The notes beneath the pieces were generated by a model. That model had not been told where the DNA came from. It made no database searches and saw only the letters and a program-made list of their open reading frames with translations. Shown here piece after piece: positions 1 through 5,359 of a DNA stretch of 5,359 nucleotides. Every line of letters starts with the position of its first letter. Positions within the stretch are counted from its first letter, which is position 1. A program made the position numbers and the translations under genes. The stretch is from Bacteroidota bacterium. GTDB taxonomy: Bacteria; Bacteroidota; Bacteroidia; Flavobacteriales; Flavobacteriaceae. The DNA is taken from positions 1 to 5,359 of the forward strand of contig JADWMI010000176.1 of the NCBI GenBank assembly GCA_015767395.1. The letters are read 5' to 3'.

Positions 1-476
1 GTATGAAACCAGGAGTTGTTGCCTGTTCACATCATATTGGGCGTTGGCGCAGACCGCAAGATCAAATGGGAAACCGTTGGGCAACCAATACAGTGAATAT
101 TGAGGGTGATGGCAAAGGAGCATGGAAAATGAATACTATTTCAGGAATTAAACCATTTGAATCCAGCGATAAAGATTCAAAACGAATCTTTTGGAAAGAC
201 GGAGGTGTACACCAAAATATCACGCATGCGGTACATCCGGATCCAATTAGTGGAATGCATTGTTGGCATCAAAGGGTTCGTATTGAAAAGCCAGGAAAGG
301 ATGAAAAATACGGCGATATTTTTGTAGACACCAATAAGTCTCACGAAGTTTATAAAGAATGGATGGCCATGACACGTCCGGCTCCTGGGCCAAATGGGGA
401 ACGCAGACCGCTGTGGTTTAATAGAGCTTTTAGACCCGATGATTCAACCTATTATTTTGATAAAAAGGAGGAGTAA
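1..476 (+). CDS. Molybdopterin-dependent oxidoreductase, catalytic subunit, C-terminal end (5'-partial)
   Basis: The gene is open at the left edge (codon phase starts at position 3) and ends at TAA 474-476, leaving about 158 C-terminal residues. Counting from the first visible Met, residues 1-15 contain GVVACSHHIGRWRR, which I recognise as the C-terminal MGD-binding (molydop_binding) region of DMSO-reductase-superfamily enzymes. The tail has HCWHQRVRIEKP, a GDIFVDT stretch and a proline/arginine-rich end (TRPAPGPNGERRPLWF), as in large (about 900-1000 residue) molybdopterin oxidoreductases of uncertain substrate. Such subunits carry Mo-bisMGD and usually work with a 4Fe-4S electron-transfer subunit and a membrane anchor; neither is encoded immediately downstream. 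The active-site ligand, Fe-S motif and Tat signal would be N-terminal and are outside the window, so substrate (tetrathionate, thiosulfate, formate, arsenic or other) cannot be assigned. By hand count G+C is about 42%, clearly above the neighbouring minus-strand gene. Superfamily is fairly certain; subfamily is not. Confidence 0.82.
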   Translation, partial: MKPGVVACSHHIGRWRRPQDQMGNRWATNTVNIEGDGKGAWKMNTISGIKPFESSDKDSKRIFWKDGGVHQNITHAVHPDPISGMHCWHQRVRIEKPGKDEKYGDIFVDTNKSHEVYKEWMAMTRPAPGPNGERRPLWFNRAFRPDDSTYYFDKKEE

Positions 477-521
477 ATGGTTCATGTAAATTTTCGAATT
501 TTTTTTATTTTTGTTTCTTAA
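477..521 (+). other. 14-codon mini-ORF directly after the oxidoreductase stop (possible gene remnant)
   Basis: An ATG at 477 abuts the TAA at 474-476 and is preceded by AGGAGG (466-471) with a 5-nt spacer, which is a near-ideal ribosome binding site. The frame reads MVHVNFRIFFIFVS and stops at TAA 519-521, overlapping the 3' end of the convergent gene. The AGGAGG also encodes the Lys-Glu codons of the upstream gene's KKEE tail, so it may be coincidental. The ORF could be the stub of a lost downstream subunit gene or mean nothing. No family is recognisable in 14 residues. Confidence 0.15.
488..512 (+). terminator. Weak candidate intrinsic terminator after the oxidoreductase gene
   Basis: AAATT (488-492) and AATTT (497-501) are inverted around TTCG (493-496), giving a possible 5-bp all-A/U stem closed by a UUCG tetraloop. 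The right arm runs into a T-rich tract through 512. Position just after the oxidoreductase stop fits a rightward terminator. The stem has no G-C pairs, so it is thermodynamically weak, and the T tract also encodes the end of the convergent gene. Confidence 0.3.
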
Positions 522-1464
522 ATCGAATTTTACCAATGTTATAACCAAAAATAAGTTTAGACTTTGTAATGTTTAAGAGCGCTTTATTATTATAATTTAG
601 ATTGGTACTATAGAAACTATTAAAAAAGGTGAAATTAATATAGTATTTCTTTCTATTGTAACCTAATGATGCAAAAACATCGGCTTTATAAATAAATAAG
701 TTCGAGGGCTCGTAACTACCAAATACAGTATTTACTTTTTTGTATTCTAAACCTACACCGGGAGCAACATATATGGAAGCAAAGAAATGGGCAGGTAAAA
801 CAAAATAGGAGGACACCCCAGCTTCGAGACCACCACCGTAGCCTGAAAACTTGGTTATTTCAGCTTGATTATTAAAATATGGAGTGCCTTCAATAGGAGG
901 GATAATAGAAATTCCGTTGGCATCGAGTTTATTAAATATGAAAAAACCACCAAGCCCATATGAAACAGTAGTTTTATCTAGCGCTGAAAGTCCCGATTTC
1001 ATTTCACGAACCGTAATATCCTTTTTGCTTAAAAAATGAAGATAACTAAGCCCTATTGAAAATATGGAAATGTTGTCTCTAAATATATCTATATCGTTTT
1101 TACTACCAGCAACGTTGTATCCATGAACGTTTTCCAAAGTAAAAGTGATTAAATTCTTTTTGTAAAGTGCAGCACCTTCGGCAGCAAACTTTGTAGTAGG
1201 TGCTTCTTTATTGGTTTTAAGGTTAAAAAGAATATCTATAATTAATTTTTGATTGGCAATACCAACACCAATACCAAAAGGATTGTTTGGGGTGTACTTT
1301 AGAGATTCATTGTTGTTTTTTAAAAGAAACAGTTGTTGTTTGAAATTCGAAACCAATCTAACAGACCAATCTAAATTTTCACTAAATAAGTAAGTGTTTT
1401 CTAATATTGATAGTTTTGGAATGGTGTCTGATCTAATAAAATTGGAAGAAAATGCGAAATTCAC
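505..1464 (-). CDS. DUF4421-like predicted outer-membrane beta-barrel protein, signal peptide interrupted
   Basis: The frame is open for 319 codons from a GTG at 1464 to a stop at 505-507. The protein resembles the Bacteroidota DUF4421 family: residues 55-68 read LKYTPNNPFGIGVG, matching that family's conserved Y-x-P-N...G-x-G segment, followed by an alternating hydrophobic strand and a TKF segment (91-93). Much of the rest alternates polar and hydrophobic or aromatic residues, with Gly-rich turns (SGYGGGLEAGVSSYF near residue 210) and a strand-like C-terminus (LIFGYNIGKIRF), as expected for an outer-membrane beta-barrel. Function of the family is unknown. GTG is the only usual start near this point, yet reading further upstream in frame gives a convincing signal peptide broken by TAA at 1483-1485. 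The natural start is therefore probably ATG at 1503-1501, and this copy may be a pseudogene unless the stop is a sequencing error. It runs convergently with the oxidoreductase gene and divergently from the CYTH gene. Confidence 0.62.
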   Translation of the reverse strand: MNFAFSSNFIRSDTIPKLSILENTYLFSENLDWSVRLVSNFKQQLFLLKNNNESLKYTPNNPFGIGVGIANQKLIIDILFNLKTNKEAPTTKFAAEGAALYKKNLITFTLENVHGYNVAGSKNDIDIFRDNISIFSIGLSYLHFLSKKDITVREMKSGLSALDKTTVSYGLGGFFIFNKLDANGISIIPPIEGTPYFNNQAEITKFSGYGGGLEAGVSSYFVLPAHFFASIYVAPGVGLEYKKVNTVFGSYEPSNLFIYKADVFASLGYNRKKYYINFTFFNSFYSTNLNYNNKALLNITKSKLIFGYNIGKIRFKKQK

Positions 1465-1503
1465 CCATATAAAAATGACTATTTATAAATATATTTTAAT
1501 CAT
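1465..1503 (-). pseudogene. Signal-peptide-coding remnant with in-frame TAA, 5' extension of the DUF4421-like gene
   Basis: On the minus strand ATG lies at 1503-1501, and the frame reads MIKIYL, then TAA (1485-1483), then IVIFIW, continuing without a frameshift into the called CDS (VNFAFSSNF). With the stop replaced by a hydrophobic residue this is a textbook signal peptide: Lys near the N-terminus, a hydrophobic core of about a dozen residues, and small residues (FAFSS) before a polar mature start. TTA to TAA is a single-base change. The called product starting at 1464 keeps only the end of the hydrophobic core and would probably not be exported. Confidence 0.6.
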
Positions 1504-1753
1504 GACTTTTTTAATATTCGTAAGTATAGGTGAAGCTAAGAAAATTAATTACCATTAAAAACTTGTTTAGCAAGAATATGATCATCCAGTTTGTTTTTTT
1601 TCTAAAAAGAGAAAACTAGATAGTTGAATTGGAAAATTAATAAATATCTTTAATTGTTAGAAAGGAATAACCCATGGTTGTTTTTCAATTTGAATAGTAT
1701 CTATTTGAATCAAATGATTGCATTATGTTTGTAACTTCAAAATTAGTTTCCAA
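1504..1753. other. AT-rich intergenic region between divergent genes
   Basis: About 250 bp lies between the likely natural start of the minus-strand DUF4421-like gene (1503) and the CYTH start (1754). The only element I can support is the rightward promoter at its right end. I see no coding frame, tRNA, riboswitch-like structure or repeat array in it. No convincing promoter for the leftward gene was found; the nearest match, TATTCTTG on the minus strand at 1578-1571, has one mismatch to TAnnTTTG and no partner at -33. Confidence 0.6.
1704..1731 (+). promoter_or_regulatory. Bacteroidota-type sigma-70 promoter for the CYTH-led operon
   Basis: TATGTTTG at 1724-1731 matches the Bacteroidota -7 consensus TAnnTTTG exactly, and TTTG at 1704-1707 matches the -33 element. 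The spacer is 16 nt, slightly shorter than the common 17-20. Transcription would start around 1736-1739 and leave a leader of about 15-18 nt before ATG 1754. No other rightward promoter of this quality is seen in the block, so it may drive the downstream genes too. Confidence 0.5.
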
Positions 1754-2224
1754 ATGAATAAAGAGATTGAACGAAAATTTTTAGTAAAAGGGGATTTTAA
1801 AAATTTAGCTGTAAAAAGCTATCAAATTGCACAAGGGTTTTTATCTACTGTTCCCGAAAGAACCGTTCGCGTAAGAATAAAAGACCATCAAGGTTTTTTA
1901 ACCGTTAAAGGGATTGGAAATGCTTCTGGACTCACCCGTTTTGAATGGGAAAAGGAAATTTCAATTGAAGAAGCCAATAGCCTATTAGCCATTTGTGAGC
2001 CTGCCATTATCAAAAAAACAAGGTATATTATTCCAGCGTCTAATGACTTATTTTTTGAGGTTGATGAATTTTTAGGCAGTAACGTTGGACTTCTAATTGC
2101 AGAAATAGAACTTCCTGAAGAAACAACTTTTTTTAAAAAACCCGATTGGCTTGGCACTGAGGTTACCGGAATAACTAAATATTATAATTCGACCTTATCA
2201 AAAAAACCATTTAACGAATGGTAA
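1754..2224 (+). CDS. CYTH/TTM-fold protein (inorganic triphosphatase or class IV adenylate cyclase-like)
   Basis: This 156-residue soluble protein has the CYTH signature ExExK at its N-terminus (E4, E6, K8 in MNKEIERKFLV). The other tunnel-lining charged residues follow in order: R39 and R41 (VRVRIK), K52 (LTVKG), E64/E66 (FEWEKEI), K87 and R90, E102/D104 (FFEVDEF), E117/E119 (AEIEL) and K142 in ITKYYNSTLS. Family members bind a triphosphate and Mg/Mn ions inside a closed beta-barrel. Small bacterial members of this length are mostly inorganic triphosphatases, and some are class IV adenylate cyclases; sequence alone does not separate them. I chose ATG 1754 over the in-frame ATG at 1718 because the extra 12 residues precede the usual family start and are encoded across the promoter -7 box. 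It is the first gene of the rightward block, 36 bp before the antiporter. All key residues appear present. Confidence 0.9.
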   Translation: MNKEIERKFLVKGDFKNLAVKSYQIAQGFLSTVPERTVRVRIKDHQGFLTVKGIGNASGLTRFEWEKEISIEEANSLLAICEPAIIKKTRYIIPASNDLFFEVDEFLGSNVGLLIAEIELPEETTFFKKPDWLGTEVTGITKYYNSTLSKKPFNEW

Positions 2225-2260
2225 ATAATAAGTATATTGCTGCTTATAAAAATTGAATAA

Positions 2261-4078
2261 ATGTTAGAGTTTGCTGCCATTATTATTTTAGGTGTAGTTG
2301 CCTATTGGGTTGCCTGGAAATTTAAAATTCCAGCGATTTTACCTTTAATTTTAATTGGTTTAACTGTAGGACCACTTTCAACTTTTTTCACAGAAGACGG
2401 GAAACAATGGATTCAGCCAGTATGGAATGGAACAGAAGGTTTATTTCCCGGCGAACGCTTATTTAACTTTGTTTCCTTAGCCATTAGTATTATTCTTTTT
2501 GAAGGCGGACTTACCCTTAAAAAAGAAGAGGTTTTAAATGTTGGGCCCGTAATTGGTAAGTTAATTACTTTGGGTTCTGCAGTTACTTTTTTTGGTGGAG
2601 GTATCGCTGCCCATTATATTTTTAATTTAAATTGGGATATTTCTTTTCTGTTTTCAGCTTTAATAATTGTTACAGGACCTACTGTAATTGGACCTATTTT
2701 AAGAAATATTCCGTTGAAAAAAGATGTTTCGGCAGTATTAAAGTGGGAAGGAATTTTAATAGACCCTATTGGGGCATTGGTTTCAGTCTTGGTGTTTGAG
2801 TTTATTAGCGTTGGTCAGGGATATGATTATACAAAAGAGGCGTTGGTAGAGTTTTCTAAAATTGTAATTATTGGTATTTCCATAGGTTTTACGGCGGCTT
2901 ATTCACTGTATTACAGTTTGAAATTCAAGTTTATTCCTCATTATTTGTTAAATGTAATTACCCTGGCAAGCGTATTATTTGTATTTGTTTTATCTGATTT
3001 ATTTGCGCACGAATCGGGTTTACTCGCCGTGGTAATTATGGGAATGGTTCTTGGAAACATGAAACTGACAGAAATAAAGGAAATTCTTTATTTCAAAGAA
3101 TCATTGAGCATCCTTTTAATTTCAATTCTATTCATTTTATTATCAGCCAATATTAGTGTTGATGATTTATTATTACTTTATAAATGGGAAACATTAATGT
3201 TATTTGGTGTTGTGGTTTTTGTATTGAGGCCTTTAGGCGTGTTTTTAAGTACGGCAGGTTCGGGTTTGAAATTCAATGAAAAACTTTTTATTAGTTGGGT
3301 AGGTCCTCGTGGAATTGTAGCGGCAGGGATTGCATCGCTATTTGGATTAAAATTAGAAATGCAAGGCGAACCAGGTGCTGAATATATTACTCCAATGGTT
3401 TTTATGATCGTGCTTGGAACGGTACTGTTAAACGCAACCACTGCTCGTTTTTTCTCAAAAATACTGCGTGTGTTTTTAAAATCGTCTGAAGGGATTATGA
3501 TTATTGGAGCCACAAATTTTTCGCGATTAATTGCTAATTATTTAAAGAAAAATGGCAGAAGGGTTGTATTAATTGATAACAATGCCAATCATATAGAAAA
3601 AGCAAAGTCACTTAACTTAGAAGCGATTCAAGGAGATATTTATTCTGATGAATTGGCGGAAAATATTGAATTCAATGATATTGGTTATTTGTTAGCGCTA
3701 ACGGGCGGTAGTCAAGTAAACGAATTTGCGCTTGAAAAATTCTCCCCTATTTTTGGTGAAAATGGCGCTTTTAGAGTTATTTCTACGGAAGAATTGCTTG
3801 AGGGAAATGCGGATAGTATAAAAAACCTATTTACTCATAAAGATGATTTTTTAAATTTAAGTGAAATAGTTAGGGATTTCCCGTTGGTAAATGAAGTTAT
3901 TGTTAGTTCTCATAAGCATTATCTGGAATTAATGGATGAAATTAATGAAGAACGTCAAGCCTCTCCAATGTTTTTAAAAGATAGTGAAGGGGTAATTCAT
4001 ATCATTTCGTCTCTTAAAGATGATTTTAAAATTGAAAATGGGAGCGTTTTAATCTATTTAGGAAAAACAATTATATAG
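2261..4078 (+). CDS. CPA1/NhaP-type cation:proton antiporter with C-terminal RCK (TrkA-N) domain
   Basis: This 605-residue inner-membrane protein probably exchanges Na+ or K+ for H+. About 12-13 hydrophobic segments span residues 3-395. Family motifs include VTGPTVIGP (G139-P140, G144-P145), an acidic transport-site segment EGILIDP (E163, D168) and WVGPRGIVAAGIA with R350, the W-x-GPRG motif typical of CPA1. Residues 411-510 form a Rossmann-type TrkA-N/RCK module: a hydrophobic strand entering GATNFS (416-421), VVLIDNN with D439 ending the second strand, GDIYSDEL, and LALTGGSQVNEFAL. The last 65 residues end in ENGSVLIYLG, resembling a TrkA-C-like lobe. Such NAD(H)- or nucleotide-binding domains gate transport. 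The gene lies 36 bp after the CYTH gene with no promoter visible in the gap, and 15 bp before the AlkB gene. Length and layout match full-length antiporter-RCK fusions. Family is firm; ion preference and regulatory ligand are not known. Confidence 0.92.
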   Translation: MLEFAAIIILGVVAYWVAWKFKIPAILPLILIGLTVGPLSTFFTEDGKQWIQPVWNGTEGLFPGERLFNFVSLAISIILFEGGLTLKKEEVLNVGPVIGKLITLGSAVTFFGGGIAAHYIFNLNWDISFLFSALIIVTGPTVIGPILRNIPLKKDVSAVLKWEGILIDPIGALVSVLVFEFISVGQGYDYTKEALVEFSKIVIIGISIGFTAAYSLYYSLKFKFIPHYLLNVITLASVLFVFVLSDLFAHESGLLAVVIMGMVLGNMKLTEIKEILYFKESLSILLISILFILLSANISVDDLLLLYKWETLMLFGVVVFVLRPLGVFLSTAGSGLKFNEKLFISWVGPRGIVAAGIASLFGLKLEMQGEPGAEYITPMVFMIVLGTVLLNATTARFFSKILRVFLKSSEGIMIIGATNFSRLIANYLKKNGRRVVLIDNNANHIEKAKSLNLEAIQGDIYSDELAENIEFNDIGYLLALTGGSQVNEFALEKFSPIFGENGAFRVISTEELLEGNADSIKNLFTHKDDFLNLSEIVRDFPLVNEVIVSSHKHYLELMDEINEERQASPMFLKDSEGVIHIISSLKDDFKIENGSVLIYLGKTII

Positions 4079-4090
4079 AAAATTAATTGT
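4067..4090. repeat. 7-bp inverted repeat across the antiporter stop codon
   Basis: ACAATTA (4067-4073) and TAATTGT (4084-4090) are perfect inverted copies separated by 10 nt. They flank the TAG stop at 4076-4078 and end 3 nt before the alkB ATG. No T tract follows, so this is not an intrinsic terminator. In RNA it would be a weak, A/U-rich hairpin next to the alkB start. Chance occurrence in AT-rich DNA is quite possible. Confidence 0.3.
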
Positions 4091-4093
4091 GAT

Positions 4094-4696
4094 ATGGATT
4101 TATTCAACACCAGTTCCATTCAAAATATACTTCCTTTTGATGGTGAAGTTTTAAATTTCGGTTTGGTGTTAAATTCAAATTTTTGCAAATATTATTTTAG
4201 TAAATTTTTAGGTGCTGATTTTTGGGAGCAAGATGCTTTTATGATGTTTGGAAATCAGATAAAAACCAATAGGAAGGTAGCTTGGTTTGGAGATTTAAAT
4301 TACCAATATTCATACTCAAATTCCGTAAAAATCGCATTAAATTGGACACCAGAATTACTTTATTTAAAAGAACTGGTTGAATTAAAAACAGGAGAAAAGT
4401 TTAATTCATGCCTGTTAAATTTATATCACAATGGCGGTGAAGGAATGGGTTGGCATAGTGATAACGAAAAGGAATTGGGAGAGCAACCAGTAATAGCTTC
4501 TTTAAGTTTGGGAGCTGCCAGAAAATTTTCATTTAAACACAATCAAACAAAACAAAAAATAGATATTGTTCTTGAAGCTGGAAACTTGTTATTAATGAAA
4601 GGTGAAACCCAAAAAAGTTGGATGCACAGTTTGCCTAAAACTAAAAATGTTGAAAAACCACGGATTAATTTAACATTTAGATATATTTATAATTGA
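4094..4696 (+). CDS. alkB: AlkB-like Fe(II)/2-oxoglutarate-dependent dioxygenase (alkylation repair)
   Basis: This 200-residue cytoplasmic enzyme belongs to the AlkB family, which oxidatively removes methyl or etheno adducts (such as 1-methyladenine and 3-methylcytosine) from DNA or RNA, releasing formaldehyde and succinate. The catalytic core is intact: FNSCLLNLYHNG (N109, Y111, likely 2OG contacts), the iron ligands H121 and D123 in WHSD, H178 in WMHSLPK, and R190 and R196 in PRINLTFRY for 2OG binding. RKVAWFGDLNYQYSYS (60-75) matches the nucleotide-recognition lid region of ALKBH2/3-like members. Length is close to E. coli AlkB (216). ATG 4094 is taken as start because the frame opens there 15 bp after the antiporter stop and gives a typical N-terminus. 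No Ada or LexA-type box is visible upstream, so it is probably transcribed with its neighbours rather than as part of an adaptive-response regulon. The family call is firm; the symbol is by homology. Confidence 0.92.
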   Translation: MDLFNTSSIQNILPFDGEVLNFGLVLNSNFCKYYFSKFLGADFWEQDAFMMFGNQIKTNRKVAWFGDLNYQYSYSNSVKIALNWTPELLYLKELVELKTGEKFNSCLLNLYHNGGEGMGWHSDNEKELGEQPVIASLSLGAARKFSFKHNQTKQKIDIVLEAGNLLLMKGETQKSWMHSLPKTKNVEKPRINLTFRYIYN

Positions 4697-4709
4697 AACT
4701 ATAATAGTT
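4697..4709. repeat. 13-bp palindrome in the alkB to oxidoreductase gap
   Basis: AACTAT-A-ATAGTT is a perfect 6+1+6 palindrome that fills most of the 16-bp gap between the AlkB stop (4694-4696) and the ATG at 4713. A one-base centre is too small for a hairpin loop, so if functional it would be a protein-binding site. It may equally be chance. Confidence 0.25.
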
Positions 4710-4712
4710 CTA

Positions 4713-5359
4713 ATGAGTAAGATTAAAAATATTAGATGGGGAATTATTGGTTGTGGAAATGTAACCGAAGTTAAAAGTGGTCCGCCATATTATAAAGTTG
4801 AAGGGTTTGAGCTAATTGCCGTTATGAGACGTGATGAAATAAAGGCGAAAGACTATGCAGAAAGACATCATGTTAAAAAGTATTATACCAATGCCGATGA
4901 CTTGATAAATGACCCTGAAGTAGATGCAATTTACATTGCAACACCACCAGATAGTCATAAATATTATGGATTAAAAGTAGCCGCTGCAGGAAAACCATGT
5001 TGCATTGAAAAACCATTGGCTCCAAATTATAGCGATAGTTTTGAAATTTATGAAGCATTCAATAAAGTAAACTTACCACTTTTTGTTGCCTATTATAGAA
5101 GATCGTTACCTAGATTTAATCAGGTTAAAATTTGGTTAGAAAATAAAGCAATAGGAGAAGTAAGGCATATAAATTGGCATTTGAGTAAACCTGCAAATGA
5201 AATTGATTTGTCTTCAGTATATAATTGGAGAACAGATAAAAAGGTTGCTATTGGTGGTTATTTTGATGACTTAGCCAGTCATGGACTGGACTTATTTACT
5301 TATTTATTGGGAGATATACAAGAGGCAAAAGGCATAGGTTTAAATCAGCAAGGATTGTA
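4713..5359 (+). CDS. Gfo/Idh/MocA family NAD(P)-dependent oxidoreductase (3'-partial)
   Basis: The frame starts at ATG 4713, 16 bp after the AlkB gene, and stays open to the right edge, giving 215 residues of a protein usually about 320-400 long. The N-terminal Rossmann fold is clear: WGIIGCGNV (9-17) is the dinucleotide-binding glycine motif, followed by VDAIYIATPPDSH (70-82) and the family's hallmark GKPCCIEKPLA (93-103), where K100 of EKP is the usual catalytic or substrate-contacting lysine. The start of the C-terminal alpha/beta domain is present (IGEVRHINW), with GGYFDDLASHGLDLFTYLLG (181-200) carrying the D186/H190 pair typical of the active site. Family members oxidise or reduce sugars, inositols or related polyols, or biliverdin; substrate cannot be inferred here. 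An opposite-strand ORF at 4873-5058 is only a shadow of this gene. Likely last visible member of the CYTH-led transcript. Confidence 0.9.
   Translation, partial: MSKIKNIRWGIIGCGNVTEVKSGPPYYKVEGFELIAVMRRDEIKAKDYAERHHVKKYYTNADDLINDPEVDAIYIATPPDSHKYYGLKVAAAGKPCCIEKPLAPNYSDSFEIYEAFNKVNLPLFVAYYRRSLPRFNQVKIWLENKAIGEVRHINWHLSKPANEIDLSSVYNWRTDKKVAIGGYFDDLASHGLDLFTYLLGDIQEAKGIGLNQQGL

Noticed and set aside
1466..1468. Minus-strand ATG at 1468 as the start of the DUF4421-like gene
   Set aside because: It is out of frame with the gene and reaches TAG after 11 codons.
1561..1577. CTTG...CAAG short inverted repeat as a regulatory hairpin
   Set aside because: The arms are only 4 bp, do not extend, and such pairs are expected by chance.
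1738..1745. Minus-strand TAATTTTG, an exact match to the TAnnTTTG -7 box, as promoter for the leftward gene
   Set aside because: No TTTG partner lies at the right distance, it overlaps the leader of the CYTH gene, and it would give a leader of well over 200 nt; chance match in AT-rich DNA.
1888..2157. Minus-strand ORF of 89 codons inside the CYTH gene
   Set aside because: It lies wholly opposite a gene with a clear conserved family signature; its Ser/Pro-rich product resembles no family I know and is explained as an antisense shadow.
3178..3513. Minus-strand ORF of 111 codons inside the antiporter gene
   Set aside because: It is antisense to the conserved WVGPRG and RCK-start region, and its low-complexity Ile/Pro/Thr product is typical of a shadow frame.
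3506..3523. RCK glycine motif reads GATNFS instead of GxGxxG, suggesting a dead NAD site
   Set aside because: Antiporter-RCK fusions of this subfamily commonly carry GAN-type variants here, and the acidic D439 and the rest of the fold are retained, so this is not a clear defect.
4873..5058. Minus-strand ORF of 61 codons near the right end
   Set aside because: It is antisense to the Gfo/Idh/MocA gene, including the EKP motif, so it is not a separate gene.

Overview
The window looks like part of a chromosome from the phylum Bacteroidota, most likely family Flavobacteriaceae. Four things point that way: low G+C (intergenic DNA and the minus-strand gene are especially AT-rich), A/T-rich start regions with little Shine-Dalgarno sequence, a TTTG...TAnnTTTG promoter of the Bacteroidota sigma-70 type, and an outer-membrane-like protein resembling DUF4421, a family I know mainly from this phylum. 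The genus cannot be told from the sequence.

Layout. Positions 1-476 (+) are the C-terminal end of a large molybdopterin (Mo-bisMGD, DMSO-reductase superfamily) oxidoreductase; most of that gene lies upstream of the window. A strong AGGAGG and an ATG follow its stop directly, but the reading frame closes after 14 codons, so the expected next subunit gene is not there. Positions 505-1464 (-) run convergently and encode a beta-rich DUF4421-like protein. Its signal peptide can be read upstream of the called GTG start, but it is interrupted by an in-frame TAA. An intergenic region of about 250-290 bp, lying between the starts of divergent genes, carries a good promoter (1704-1731) for the rightward block.

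The rightward block (1754-5359, all +) has short gaps of 36, 15 and 16 bp and no visible terminator, so it is probably one transcript. It encodes a CYTH/TTM-fold triphosphate-binding enzyme, a CPA1/NhaP-type cation:proton antiporter with a C-terminal RCK (TrkA-N) NAD-binding module, an AlkB-type Fe(II)/2-oxoglutarate dioxygenase for nucleic-acid alkylation repair, and a Gfo/Idh/MocA NAD(P)-dependent oxidoreductase cut off by the window's right edge. These are mostly housekeeping or stress functions (ion and pH homeostasis, alkylation repair, sugar or polyol redox). I see no firm evidence that they act in one pathway, though a triphosphate enzyme beside a nucleotide-gated antiporter is suggestive.

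I found no mobile element, CRISPR array, tRNA/rRNA gene or clear novel system. The most notable observation is the stop codon inside the signal peptide of the DUF4421-like gene.
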